This document shows, in pieces, positions 40,001 through 49,797 of a stretch of DNA of 64,000 nt. The DNA lies in assembly GCA_947494695.1 (NCBI GenBank), contig CANLWB010000009.1, forward strand, positions 186,001 to 250,000. The letters are read 5' to 3'. The stretch is from an uncultured Flavobacteriaceae bacterium (GTDB lineage: Bacteria; Bacteroidota; Bacteroidia; Flavobacteriales; Flavobacteriaceae). The first letter of the stretch is position 1. Each line of letters begins with the position of its first letter. The position numbers were made by a program, and so were the translations under genes. Below the pieces are notes generated by a model that ran no database searches, was not told the DNA's origin, and saw nothing but the letters and a program-made list of their open reading frames with translations.

Positions 40001-40132
40001 TCTGGAAACAACCTGTTAACCATCTCAAAATATGATTTCTTCGACCCAGAAAGACCTTCTCAAGGCGATGCTAACATACTTTACTATCCGCAGTTAAGTC
40101 GTGTGAACTTTGGTTTTAATGTTAACTTTTAA
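37100..40132 (+). CDS. SusC/RagA family TonB-linked outer membrane protein
   Basis: NTINGMVSDKNGPLPGVNIMVKGTSNGTQTDFDGKYSL; DEVVVVGYGTQRKSDLTGAVSVVKG; plug and barrel follow. Confidence 0.98.
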   Translation: MEKTKLKQLKYGKALLCFMLLFTSMSAIAQNTINGMVSDKNGPLPGVNIMVKGTSNGTQTDFDGKYSLNNISSTDILVFSFIGFVTQEITMGNQTTMNVILQEDTQSLDEVVVVGYGTQRKSDLTGAVSVVKGDAVNIAPTPNLTQNLSGKLTGVITRQVSGNPAGDNDNEFLIRGQSTFGNNSALILVDGIERSIDRIDPNAIESITILKDAASAAIYGARAANGVVLVTTKRGATGAPSISFNSTFGFQSAANVPEVLNAGQFAEFYNEARANIGDTPAFTDEQVRQYQDGTLPSTNWWDEVIRKSAPIQQYGLTVSGGGQKVRYFTSLGMLDQKGLYETSSFKRYNVRANIDVDITNRLTFAIDLAGRREEISDSSNEPFGSLLNAQPTSPAYVPDSVEPGGLNYNGVNISPIGEALRSGYNRTNWAVFQGNLKLDYDIPIDGLSTTFKYSYDHSFRTDKDFERPYTFYVFDPVNDIYNAFPSLTNITLEERYEQPIRQTTQFFLKYNKDFGKHKIGGLFVFEQVDFSRNNIKARREGFISPALDQLLAGGSIESSDGGGFEEARQGYIGRFTYSYADRYLFQANVRHDGSNIFPKNGRWGTFPAFSAAWKISEENFLKNVNFIQSLKVRASWGKFGNDRVSAFQYLSAYEFRLGSVIGGAFNPGIRDTGVPNPNITWETATDKNLGVDFSLFSGRLSGEFNVFNKRTEDILLPLTGKIPETFGGALPDTNQAITENKGFEVVLTYKDQIGKDFNFTISPNITRAQNEVIFRAEADDVPDRIKRTGRPFNQIFGFTDAGLFKTQAEIDNWADQDGQGNASINTGDIKYVDLNNDGIIDGEDISHIGKSVIPEIIFGLNLSANYKNLDFSASFQGATEFNSYAFLGAFGLGSNAIKERVVNAFREGNENAPYPRTYFNDPPNNTRTSTFWMIDGSYVKLRNVEIGYTLPKTVLEKLGLSTCRFFVSGNNLLTISKYDFFDPERPSQGDANILYYPQLSRVNFGFNVNF

Positions 40133-40146
40133 AAAATTTAAGAATA

Positions 40147-41817
40147 ATGAAAAGGATAAAAATATTTTTAGCTTTAATCGCGGTTTTTGTAGTTGTAATG
40201 TCCTGCGATGAAGACTTCTTAGAAAGAGATGCTCTGGATAAAATTAATGATTCCGCTGTTTATGGTGATGAAGGGTATGTAAAAGCCGTGTTATTCAGAC
40301 TTTATAACTATATGCCTATAGGTTACCCAGGACGTGGACAAGTTGGAAAAAAAGATGGCGAAGAACAACAGCCAGGTGTAAGATCTAATGGTTTTACGTC
40401 CATTTTAGATAACAACACCGATATTGCCATGACCAAAAGTGGTTGGATAGAGTCTTGGAGACATATTAGATCAGGAAACATTACACCAACCAATAACCCT
40501 TTAGATAACTGGGGAGATCTTTATGAGGGGATTTATCTTGCGAATCTCATGCTATCAAATCTTCAAGATGCCGAGCTGGATGAAGACTTCAAATCCAGAA
40601 TAATTGCAGAAGTAAGATTTGTAAAAGCGTTTCAATACTTCGATCTGGCCAGACGCTATGGTGATGTTCCCATAATTAAAGAAATACAGTCGTTAGACGG
40701 TGACTTATTAGTATCAAGAGACCCAGTAAGTGAAGTGTATGCCTATGTTGATGAAGAATTCACGGCGGCAGCAGCAGATTTGCCTTCAAAAGCAGATTTA
40801 CCTGATTCAGAAGTTGGTAGAGCAACTAAAGAAGCCGCCTGGGCTTTTAATGGTAGAGCGCAGCTATTTGCGAAAAACTATACGCGTTCAGCAGAGCTAT
40901 CTAAACTGGTAATGGACTCTGGAAATCACACATTAGCACCAGACTATGAAGCATTATTTCAAACCTATGGTGGTGATCCGGAAGCTATTTTCGAAGTACT
41001 TTTTGATGGCATAACTAAAGGTCATGGTATGGATCGAATCATGCTACCATTTAGCTATAGATCAGACTGGGGTTCTCAATGTAACCCTACTCAGGAATTT
41101 GTGGATAGCTACGAAATGACTAATGGACTACCAATTACCGATCCTACTTCTGGATATGACCCTTTAAGACCATATGAAGGAAGGGACTCCAGATTTCATG
41201 CCACCGTTTTATATCAGGGATCTGAATTTATGGGAAGACCGTTGGATGTTATATTCCCTGATGGTCTTGACGCACCACTAAGAACAGGACTCCATTCAAT
41301 TACAGGATATTACATTAGAAAATTCATGGATCAAAGTGCTCCTTTTGGAGTTGGATTTGGTGAAAGTAAACAAAGTTGGATTGAAATGAGATTAGCCGAA
41401 GTGCTACTTAATTTTGCCGAAGCTCAAAACGAAGCCACTGGCCCAGATGCCTCTGTGTATGCGGCCATTAATATGGTACGTTCCAGAGCTGGGCAACCCG
41501 ATTTACCTGCAGGTCTTACTCAACCTCAAATGTTTGATAGAATTGTACATGAACGCAAAATAGAATTAGCTCTAGAAGGACATCGTTTTTGGGATTTAAA
41601 ACGTTGGAAAATGGGTGTTGATGTATTAAATGGAAACAATTTTACAGGAATGAAAGTTTTAAGCGTCGATCCAACAACAGGAGAAATGGAATTAGAACGT
41701 TTTCCTATTGATTTTAGACCAACAACCGTATATTTTGAACGATTTGATCTTTTCCCTATTCCTCAAAGTGAAATTGAGAAGAATCCAAATCTACTACCTC
41801 AGAATCCGGGATATTAA
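40147..41817 (+). CDS. SusD/RagB family nutrient-binding outer membrane lipoprotein
   Basis: VVVMSCDEDFLERDALDKIND; RFVKAFQYFDLARRYGDVPII; MRLAEVLLNFAEAQNEA; ERKIELALEGHRFWDLKRW. Confidence 0.98.
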   Translation: MKRIKIFLALIAVFVVVMSCDEDFLERDALDKINDSAVYGDEGYVKAVLFRLYNYMPIGYPGRGQVGKKDGEEQQPGVRSNGFTSILDNNTDIAMTKSGWIESWRHIRSGNITPTNNPLDNWGDLYEGIYLANLMLSNLQDAELDEDFKSRIIAEVRFVKAFQYFDLARRYGDVPIIKEIQSLDGDLLVSRDPVSEVYAYVDEEFTAAAADLPSKADLPDSEVGRATKEAAWAFNGRAQLFAKNYTRSAELSKLVMDSGNHTLAPDYEALFQTYGGDPEAIFEVLFDGITKGHGMDRIMLPFSYRSDWGSQCNPTQEFVDSYEMTNGLPITDPTSGYDPLRPYEGRDSRFHATVLYQGSEFMGRPLDVIFPDGLDAPLRTGLHSITGYYIRKFMDQSAPFGVGFGESKQSWIEMRLAEVLLNFAEAQNEATGPDASVYAAINMVRSRAGQPDLPAGLTQPQMFDRIVHERKIELALEGHRFWDLKRWKMGVDVLNGNNFTGMKVLSVDPTTGEMELERFPIDFRPTTVYFERFDLFPIPQSEIEKNPNLLPQNPGY

Positions 41818-41901
41818 GTTTTTGATGTGAATTGAGACTCAATAATAACAATTTTAAAAATCATTAAGGACGTTTATTGTTTGAGTTTATTTTTAGTTTT
41901 T

Positions 41902-41934
41902 ATTCCCTGTTCTATTTTGGAACAGGGAATTTTA
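41902..41934 (+). terminator. Terminator after susD
   Basis: ATTCCCTGTTC-tattttg-GAACAGGGAAT-tttta. Confidence 0.9.
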
Positions 41935-42074
41935 ACATTGAACTCATTTAAACCATTTATAAACTGGTTTTTCCTTAAAATTGCATGACCGTTATTTTTA
42001 GTTGGAAATATCATTTTTTGATGATATCTTATTAAGGTTGTTTTTTACAGGCTATAAGTTTAAAATAAGTAGGT

Positions 42075-45000
42075 ATGAAGGGACATAAACACCCATTTTC
42101 GCAAACAAAAAATAGCGGCTTGAATATAAAATCTCTTTGCCTGTTATTGATATTCTTGTGCGCTTTCTCACAAATTGTTTTTTGTCAGGAAGACAACATG
42201 TTTTACAACAACCTTAACTTCAAACACATCTCCACCAAAGAAGGGCTTTCCCAAAGATCTGTTATAACCATACTACAAGACAAACAAGGTTTTTTATGGT
42301 TTGGTACGAGATATGGTCTTAATAAATACGATGGAAGCACTTTTAAGAATTACAATTATAATTCGGAAGACCAAAATAGTTTAACCCATAATTGGATTAC
42401 ATGCTTAACTCAAGATGATCAAGGTCAAATCTTAATAGGCACCAGAAGAGGATTAAATGTATTAAATACCAAAAATGATAATTTTGTTCGAGTAAAAATA
42501 GATCCCGACAGAGAAAAATACTACACTAAAAGTATACGGGATTTGGTGTCTATAGACTCATCCCATGTTTTAATAGCTACAGAAAACGGTTTAGACAAAT
42601 TCAATACCAGAACCGGAAAAATCTCAAAAACAACCGATGCCATTTCCAAAAAATTAAGCTCAAACAACATAACGTCATTAATCGAAGATAAAAACGATGC
42701 GCTTTGGATTTGTACAGCTAAAAAAATAGATTTTTTTGATAAAGATTCCAAAGCTTTAAAATCTTTTGATTATCCAGAACATGGTGCACCGGATATGGTG
42801 AAAAATTATACAACAAAACTATTTGAAGATAAAGATGGCAACATTTGGCTAGGTTATTTTGGTGGTTTAGCTTTTTTTAACAGAGTAACCAAAACTTTTG
42901 AAGATTATAAACTGAACTCAAAAAAAGCAATCAACAGCCCCGTTAGGAACATTTGCCAGGATCGGGAAGGCGTTTTTTGGGTTGGAAGCTATTCGGGGTT
43001 ACACAGGATTAACATTGACAATAAATCAATTGACACCTTCAAACATAATGTAAACGATTCCAAAACCTTAAGTCAAAATTCTATTTACAGCATTATAGAA
43101 GATGCCAAAGGAGACTTATGGATAGGAACTTGGGCTGGCGGTATTAACTATTTAGATAGAAACTCAAACAATTTCTTAACCTTCACGGTTGGCCCCAACC
43201 GCAAACACCTTAATTATAAAGTAGTTAGTTCTATTGTAGAAAATGAGACAGGAGACTTATGGATTGGTACAGAAGGAGGGGGGTTAAATTTTTATGACTC
43301 TAAAAATCGCCAATTTACGTATTACACGCACGATCCCAAGAATATAAACAGCCTAAATACGAATAACGTAAAAGACATTATAAAGAGTCGGGATGGCAAC
43401 TTGTGGGTTGGAACTCATGAAGGAGGTTTGCATTTTATTGACTCGAATAATCGCCCCATGACATTTAAGCATTTCGTTAATATTCAAGGCAATATTAATA
43501 GCTTAAACGATAACAAGGTTACCGCTCTAGAAGAAGACAGCAACAGTAATATTTGGATTGGAACAAACGAAGGCGGTGTGAATTTTTATGACACCCACTT
43601 AAAAAAATTCTCCACAATTGATGATCCTAATAACATTCTTGGAAAATCCATCTTTACAATTTTAAAATCCTCGAATGAAAAAACCCTATTTGTTGGTGGT
43701 CAATATGGGCTCGCCAGTATTGATATTAGTTCAAAAAAACTTCAAAAAATAGACTTTCGAGATAAACCTCAGGGAAATTTTTCTGTTAATGAAGTCATAA
43801 GTATTTATGCCACATCAGACAGTAATTTATGGATTGGTACAGAAGGAGATGGTCTGTATAACTATAACCTGAAAACAAAAGAAAGTAAAAGTTACGGATT
43901 AAACGAAGGCCTACCTAATGAAATTATTTATGGTATTTTGCCAGATGATAAGAATAACATCTGGGTGAGCTCAAATAAAGGTATTAGCCGATTAAACCTG
44001 GATTCAAAACAAATTAAGAATTTCGATGAAACCGATGGACTTCAAGGAAATGAATTTAATTACGGAGCCTGCCTAAAAACCAGAAAAGGCAAATTAATTT
44101 TTGGAGGCACATCCGGTTTAACAATCTTCGATCCAAATAATATCATTGAAGTTGATTCTTATATCCCTCCCATTCAAATTACAGGTTTTAAAGTAAGAAA
44201 TAAGCCTTTTATTAAAAAAGTTGATTCTATTGAAGAACTCCAGCTTGTTCATAATCAAAATGATTTTAGTTTTGATTTTGTTGCTCTGGGGTATGCCCAC
44301 CCAAACAAAAATCAATATGCCTACAAATTAGAAGGTTTTGATAGCGATTGGAATTACATTGGTAATAAAAGAACCGCCACTTACACGAATATAAATCCGG
44401 GTAAATATACTTTTTTGGTTAAAACAGCTAGTGCAGATGGCAGTTGGAGCAAAGATGTAAAAAAAGTTCATCTCTTTATAAAATCACCTTTCTGGAAAAA
44501 TTGGTGGGCCTATTTAGGGTATGTTTTAATTTTTATCATTCTTACGTTAACCATTAGGAAATATAGCTTATTACGTGTTAAGGATCGCAGGCAATTAAAG
44601 CAAGAACGCCTGGATAGAGAAAAAATAGAAGAAATGAATAGACTAAAACTGCAACTATTCACTAATATTTCTCACGACTTCCGTACCCCGTTAACCCTTA
44701 TTTTAGGGCCATTAAAACGGCTTATCGATAAAAATGAGGGCAATGGTAGTATTCAAAAGCAACTTGCAGGTATGTATAGAAATGCCACAATACTCTTGCA
44801 ACTTATTAATCAGTTACTTGATTTTAGAAAAAGTGAAGCAGGTAAATTAAAGCTATCTGCCAGTAAAAGAAATATTGTTCCTTTTCTTGAAAACATTAAG
44901 CTTTCCTTTGAAGAACTGGCACTTGAAAGAAATATAGATTACCTATTTAAGTCAGATAAGAACCAATACGATATTTGGTTCGATAAAATTGAAATGAAAA

Positions 45001-46256
45001 AGGTTATCTTAAATATTCTATCCAATGCCTTTAAATTCACTCCTAAAGAAGGTCAAATATCCTTATCGATCTCTAACGTCAAGTCAAATACGTCAGATTC
45101 TAACAAGCTAAAAATCGTTATTCAGGATAATGGAAAAGGTATCAGAGAACAGGATATTCCATATATTTTCGACAGATATTTTCAGCTCGGTCAGCATCAC
45201 GAGTTAAGATCGGGTACTGGAGTTGGTTTAGCTCTTGCTAAAGACATCGTATTACTTCACAATGGAGAAATTTTTGTAAAAAGTGAAGAAGGGCGAGGCA
45301 CTCAGTTTACGATATTGCTTCCCAAGGGTCACAGTCACTTATCTGAAAATCAAATGGTTCCTCATGAAAACAATCTGGAATCCGAAATGAGTCACTTCCC
45401 TCAATATGACACATCTTCTGTTGTCAATATAGGTTGGACTAATGTAGATGAAACTTCAGAGGTATTTATAAATGATACCTTATCTTCAATTTTAATTGTC
45501 GAAGATAATATCGAAGTACGAAGCTTTATTAAGGATATTTTTGAAGGTATGTACAATGTATTTGAGGCAAAAAATGGCTATGAGGCTATTTCCATTGCCC
45601 AATCCAAGTCTATAGACCTCATTATTAGTGACATTATGATGCCTGAAATGGATGGCTTAAAGTTTTGTAGCGAAATAAAAACAGATATAACAACAAGTCA
45701 TATCCCGGTTGTCCTTTTAACAGCAAGAACATCTACCAAAACCAAACAACAAGGATATAACAAGGGAGCAGATGCCTATATTACAAAACCTTTTGATGCA
45801 GACTTGCTTAAAATGCAAGTTCAAAACCTCATAAATTCAAGAAAAAAGCTCATTGAAAAATTCAAAAAAAATATAATTCTGGAACCATCAGAACTCAAAC
45901 TGGAATCTCCCGATGAAATTCTACTTAATAAACTATTAAAAGTTGTAGAAGACAATTTATCCGAATCCACATTTATGGCTTCTACGTTAATAGAAAAAAT
46001 GCATATGAGTCAATCTGTCTTATATAGAAAACTAAAAGTTCTAACAGGACAATCTATTTCAGAATTTATTAGAACCATTAGAATCAAAAGAGCAAGCCAA
46101 TTACTACTACAAACAAACCTAAGTATTGCAGAAATCGCCTATGAAGTAGGCTTTAATGACCTTAAATACTTTAGAAGGTGTTTTAAAAAGGCCTTTGAGC
46201 AAACACCATCACAATACAGGAAATCCCAATTACAAGACATAGATTCCCAAAAGTAA
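42075..46256 (+). CDS. Hybrid two-component system (HTCS): Reg_prop propellers, Y_Y_Y, HisKA/HATPase, receiver, AraC HTH
   Basis: Repeated W(I/V)GT motifs; ISHDFRTPLTLILGPLKRL; SILIVEDNIEVRSFIKDIFEGMYNVFEAKNGYEA; AEIAYEVGFNDLKYFRRCFKKAFEQTPSQYRKS. Confidence 0.97.
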   Translation: MKGHKHPFSQTKNSGLNIKSLCLLLIFLCAFSQIVFCQEDNMFYNNLNFKHISTKEGLSQRSVITILQDKQGFLWFGTRYGLNKYDGSTFKNYNYNSEDQNSLTHNWITCLTQDDQGQILIGTRRGLNVLNTKNDNFVRVKIDPDREKYYTKSIRDLVSIDSSHVLIATENGLDKFNTRTGKISKTTDAISKKLSSNNITSLIEDKNDALWICTAKKIDFFDKDSKALKSFDYPEHGAPDMVKNYTTKLFEDKDGNIWLGYFGGLAFFNRVTKTFEDYKLNSKKAINSPVRNICQDREGVFWVGSYSGLHRINIDNKSIDTFKHNVNDSKTLSQNSIYSIIEDAKGDLWIGTWAGGINYLDRNSNNFLTFTVGPNRKHLNYKVVSSIVENETGDLWIGTEGGGLNFYDSKNRQFTYYTHDPKNINSLNTNNVKDIIKSRDGNLWVGTHEGGLHFIDSNNRPMTFKHFVNIQGNINSLNDNKVTALEEDSNSNIWIGTNEGGVNFYDTHLKKFSTIDDPNNILGKSIFTILKSSNEKTLFVGGQYGLASIDISSKKLQKIDFRDKPQGNFSVNEVISIYATSDSNLWIGTEGDGLYNYNLKTKESKSYGLNEGLPNEIIYGILPDDKNNIWVSSNKGISRLNLDSKQIKNFDETDGLQGNEFNYGACLKTRKGKLIFGGTSGLTIFDPNNIIEVDSYIPPIQITGFKVRNKPFIKKVDSIEELQLVHNQNDFSFDFVALGYAHPNKNQYAYKLEGFDSDWNYIGNKRTATYTNINPGKYTFLVKTASADGSWSKDVKKVHLFIKSPFWKNWWAYLGYVLIFIILTLTIRKYSLLRVKDRRQLKQERLDREKIEEMNRLKLQLFTNISHDFRTPLTLILGPLKRLIDKNEGNGSIQKQLAGMYRNATILLQLINQLLDFRKSEAGKLKLSASKRNIVPFLENIKLSFEELALERNIDYLFKSDKNQYDIWFDKIEMKKVILNILSNAFKFTPKEGQISLSISNVKSNTSDSNKLKIVIQDNGKGIREQDIPYIFDRYFQLGQHHELRSGTGVGLALAKDIVLLHNGEIFVKSEEGRGTQFTILLPKGHSHLSENQMVPHENNLESEMSHFPQYDTSSVVNIGWTNVDETSEVFINDTLSSILIVEDNIEVRSFIKDIFEGMYNVFEAKNGYEAISIAQSKSIDLIISDIMMPEMDGLKFCSEIKTDITTSHIPVVLLTARTSTKTKQQGYNKGADAYITKPFDADLLKMQVQNLINSRKKLIEKFKKNIILEPSELKLESPDEILLNKLLKVVEDNLSESTFMASTLIEKMHMSQSVLYRKLKVLTGQSISEFIRTIRIKRASQLLLQTNLSIAEIAYEVGFNDLKYFRRCFKKAFEQTPSQYRKSQLQDIDSQK

Positions 46257-46694
46257 ACAAACCTTTATAGGGTTAAAATCCATCGTTTTAATTGACAGAC
46301 CGAATGATGCCAGCTTCGCGAAGTAGTCTCATCAAATTCATAGGTTAACAGGCCATGTATTTGTGACTCATACATGTATAGAAACCAAAATATTCACACT
46401 AAAATTATAGGGTTTTTAACATGACCCAGATCATAAAATGTTAGGATTTCAAACGCCCTTTCTACTCAGAAAGACATATTTACACCATAACAACTTAGAT
46501 AAAACCCGATTAAATATGCATGTCTTAAACAGTTCTTCCAAATAAATTAGGTATAGATTAATTTCCCCCCCTTATTTCAATCAAAAATACCCCACAAACA
46601 AATAGCATCTCAGGACATTTGTTTTTCTATACACAAGATAATTAACCTTTTACATTTAGTTAACACGAATCCTAGATAAACCTAAAATTATAAA

Positions 46695-47900
46695 ATGAAA
46701 ATTATTCATACCAACCTTACTTTAATCATCCTATGTCTTGTCTTTTCCTGCAATAGCAATAGCTCAAAACCAAATTCCACTACGTCGCTTGTCGAAGAGC
46801 AGTTGAATCTATCCAAAATGCAAATATCAGGTCTGCTTGATACCGCTATAGCCATAAAAAAGATCCCTAGAACGGTTAAATTGAATAAAGAAATTCGCTG
46901 GACAAATTCCAATTTCGATTGGACGGAAGGCTTTTTCCCTGGTACACTTTGGTATTTATATGAACATACCAAAGATGACAAATGGAAAAACGGAGCACAA
47001 GAATTACAAGCTTTATTCGAAAGTCATAAACATGTCACGAACAATCATGATCTGGGGTTTGTTTTTAATTGTTCATATGGAAATGGGTATAGATTAACCA
47101 AAAATGAAGCGTACAAAGCAACATTAATTACTGCTGCCGATTCTTTACTCACACGATTTAGTCCAAAAGTAGGATGCATTAAAAGTTGGAATGTAGATAA
47201 AGGTTGGCAATCTAAAAGAAACTGGCAGTTTCCTGTAATTATAGATAATATGATGAATCTTGAATTATTATTCAAAGTAAGTGAGTTTACCAATGATTCA
47301 AAGTATAAAAATGCGGCTATTAAGCATGCCAATACGACATTAGAGCATCACTTTAGACAAGATTATAGCTCATATCATGTCGTGGATTATGATCCATTAA
47401 CCGGAACCGTAAGACATAAGGAAACCGCACAAGGTTTTTCTAACGAAAGCTCCTGGGCGAGAGGACAGGCCTGGGGACTCTATGGTTTTACGATTTGCTA
47501 CAGGTTTACAAAAGATGAAAAATATTTAATTCAGGCTAAAAAAATTGCAGATTATATTCTAAATAATGCTCCAGAAGACCTCGTTCCGTTTTGGGATTAT
47601 AATGCGCCTAATATTCCAGATGAATTCAAAGATGTATCGGCTGCTTCAATTACATTATCAGCCTTAATTGAATTAGACGCATATACACAACATGCTTATT
47701 TCTCTAAAATAGAAAAATTAATGTATGCTTTATCTTCCAATACATATTTGGCTAAACATGGTGAAAATAATAACTTTATTTTAAAACATGGCGTGGGGAG
47801 TATTCCTCATAACAATGAAATCGATGTCCCATTAGCTTACGCAGATTACTATTATGTTGAAGCCCTAATGAGATACAAAAACGCTTACTCTAAAAATTAA
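46695..47900 (+). CDS. Glycoside hydrolase family 88 (unsaturated glucuronyl hydrolase) lipoprotein
   Basis: FDWTEGFFPGTLWYLYEHTKDDKWKNGAQEL; DLGFVFNCSYGNGYRLT; HKETAQGFSNESSWARGQAWGLYGFTICYRFTKDEKYL. Confidence 0.93.
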   Translation: MKIIHTNLTLIILCLVFSCNSNSSKPNSTTSLVEEQLNLSKMQISGLLDTAIAIKKIPRTVKLNKEIRWTNSNFDWTEGFFPGTLWYLYEHTKDDKWKNGAQELQALFESHKHVTNNHDLGFVFNCSYGNGYRLTKNEAYKATLITAADSLLTRFSPKVGCIKSWNVDKGWQSKRNWQFPVIIDNMMNLELLFKVSEFTNDSKYKNAAIKHANTTLEHHFRQDYSSYHVVDYDPLTGTVRHKETAQGFSNESSWARGQAWGLYGFTICYRFTKDEKYLIQAKKIADYILNNAPEDLVPFWDYNAPNIPDEFKDVSAASITLSALIELDAYTQHAYFSKIEKLMYALSSNTYLAKHGENNNFILKHGVGSIPHNNEIDVPLAYADYYYVEALMRYKNAYSKN

Positions 47901-48290
47901 CCTCGTCCATAATAATATGGTTTCAAAAGTGCTATCCTTTATGACATTAACATTCAATGTATTAGAAAATAAGATGCTTCGTGATCCAACTGGCCAGCTC
48001 ATATTTTCAAGTTAAGGTAAAATGCCTGTTTGAGTATAGCGGAAGACATGTAACCCTTGATTTTAATAGTATTTTCCCAGAAAAACATTAAAATTATAAC
48101 ATTATCAATAACATAACAGACAGAATCTTTATTAGTTTCAACCTCAAGAATAAAGAATAAAAAAAATGTTATATCTTCAATGCCTTTAATGCTCAACGCA
48201 TTGAAATAAAAGTAGGCTAGGAAATTTAATAACTTACTTGCCTCATCTAAAAAGAACATTGTAACAACACATGAATCAATCCGTAAAAAA

Positions 48291-49298
48291 ATGAGTATCA
48301 ACAAAAAAAGTAGAATTAAGAAGCTATATGCCATGCAGCTTTTAGTATTTGCTTTATGTTTTTTAATGCTCACCAATTGCAAAAGTAAAAACCAGGACGT
48401 TTACCTTTTTCGAGCTAGTCTTTTGGTAAATGAAGATCACACGGTTTTTAAGGGTTTCGAATATTTCAGTAAGATTTTAGAAGAACGTTCGAATGGTAGA
48501 ATGAAACTTCAGGTATACCCTTCAGAACAACTGGCAAAAGAAATTGAAGCCATTCGGCTTATTCAGGCGGAAGTGATTGATATGACGGTTACAAGTTCTT
48601 TATTAAACAATTGGTTTGAGACTGCTGTATTTTGCGAACTCCCTTTCTTTTTTAAGGACACGACCGAAGTTCAAAACTTTATAAAAGGTCCCGTAGGCCA
48701 GCGTATGGAAGACCAAATGATAAACATTACCGGGTTAAGACCATTGGGATATTTTCAAAGAGGAGCAAGACATCTCACTTCAAATAAACCCATAAAACAC
48801 CCCGATGATTTACAGGGCTTAATTGTAAGGGTTCCTAACGTACCTTCATTTGTAACGACCTGGGAAGCTTTGGGTGCGAAACCAACACCAATGGCATTTT
48901 CAGAAGTATTTACCTCCCTGCAACAAGGGACTATTGAAGCACAAGAAAACCCGTTTGCCTTTATTAAAAATGCCGGATTTTATGAAGTTCAAGACTATAT
49001 TAATCTAACAGGACATGTTTTAGGTTTTGGTTACCCCGTGATTGGTGAAAAACAATTTCAAAAACTACCCGAAGATCTAAAAGCTATTTTATTAGAAGCT
49101 GCCAAAGACATGCAGGCCTACGAACATAAATTATTCCTGGAAAACGAGTCTAAGATTATTGCGGAATTAAAATCTAAGGGTATGGAGTTTATTGAAGTGG
49201 ACAAGGAAGCCTTTATTAAAAAAAGTGAGAAAGCCATATACAACAGTTTATCAGAAGATATGCAAGCGGTTTATCGGGAGTTAAAAAAACAGGATTAA
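48291..49298 (+). CDS. TRAP transporter substrate-binding protein (DctP family)
   Basis: KGFEYFSKILEERSNGRMKLQVYPSEQLAKEIEAIRLIQAEVIDMTVTSS; LQGLIVRVPNVPSFVTTWEALGAKPTPMAFSEVFTSLQQGTIEAQENP. Confidence 0.94.
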   Translation: MSINKKSRIKKLYAMQLLVFALCFLMLTNCKSKNQDVYLFRASLLVNEDHTVFKGFEYFSKILEERSNGRMKLQVYPSEQLAKEIEAIRLIQAEVIDMTVTSSLLNNWFETAVFCELPFFFKDTTEVQNFIKGPVGQRMEDQMINITGLRPLGYFQRGARHLTSNKPIKHPDDLQGLIVRVPNVPSFVTTWEALGAKPTPMAFSEVFTSLQQGTIEAQENPFAFIKNAGFYEVQDYINLTGHVLGFGYPVIGEKQFQKLPEDLKAILLEAAKDMQAYEHKLFLENESKIIAELKSKGMEFIEVDKEAFIKKSEKAIYNSLSEDMQAVYRELKKQD

Positions 49299-49335
49299 AG
49301 ACAGGTACATAAATAACGTATTAAAAATCGAACTT

Positions 49336-49797
49336 GTGAAAAAATACATTGAAAAGTTTTTAAAAATTGGCACTATTTGGAGTGTTTTCCTGTTGATTGG
49401 GTCTGTACTATTACAAATATTTGCTCGATTTTTTTTAGAGCAAGCACCGTCATGGACCGAAGAAGTATCCCGACTATTTTTTATTTTTTCTGTAGCTTTT
49501 GCATCAGCCCTGGCATTAAAATCAAATTATTATATCCATTTGGACGTGTTTTTTAATATGTTGAAGAAAAACTGGCAAAAAAGAGTTAACATCATCATTT
49601 TAATCGCTGTCTTTTTGCTTTTTTTGGTACTTACCATTGGGGCCTTTGAATTTGTAGTTATGGGCTTCACAGAGCACTCTCCAAGTATGGGTATTAAAAT
49701 GGGAATTGTATTTTCCAGCATGCTTATTTTAGGAATTGCTATGTGCTATTTTATAGGCTTAAAGCTATTAAAACAACTTAAAAAATCACAATCATGA
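49336..49797 (+). CDS. TRAP transporter small permease (DctQ)
   Basis: 153 aa, four TM; QIFARFFLEQAPSWTEEVSRLFFIFSVAFASALALKSNYYIHLD. Confidence 0.92.
   Translation: MKKYIEKFLKIGTIWSVFLLIGSVLLQIFARFFLEQAPSWTEEVSRLFFIFSVAFASALALKSNYYIHLDVFFNMLKKNWQKRVNIIILIAVFLLFLVLTIGAFEFVVMGFTEHSPSMGIKMGIVFSSMLILGIAMCYFIGLKLLKQLKKSQS

Noticed and set aside
47999-48382. 127-aa minus-strand ORF
   Set aside because: Overlaps the dctP start antisense; composition is Phe/Leu-rich from AT-rich intergenic DNA, with no recognisable family.
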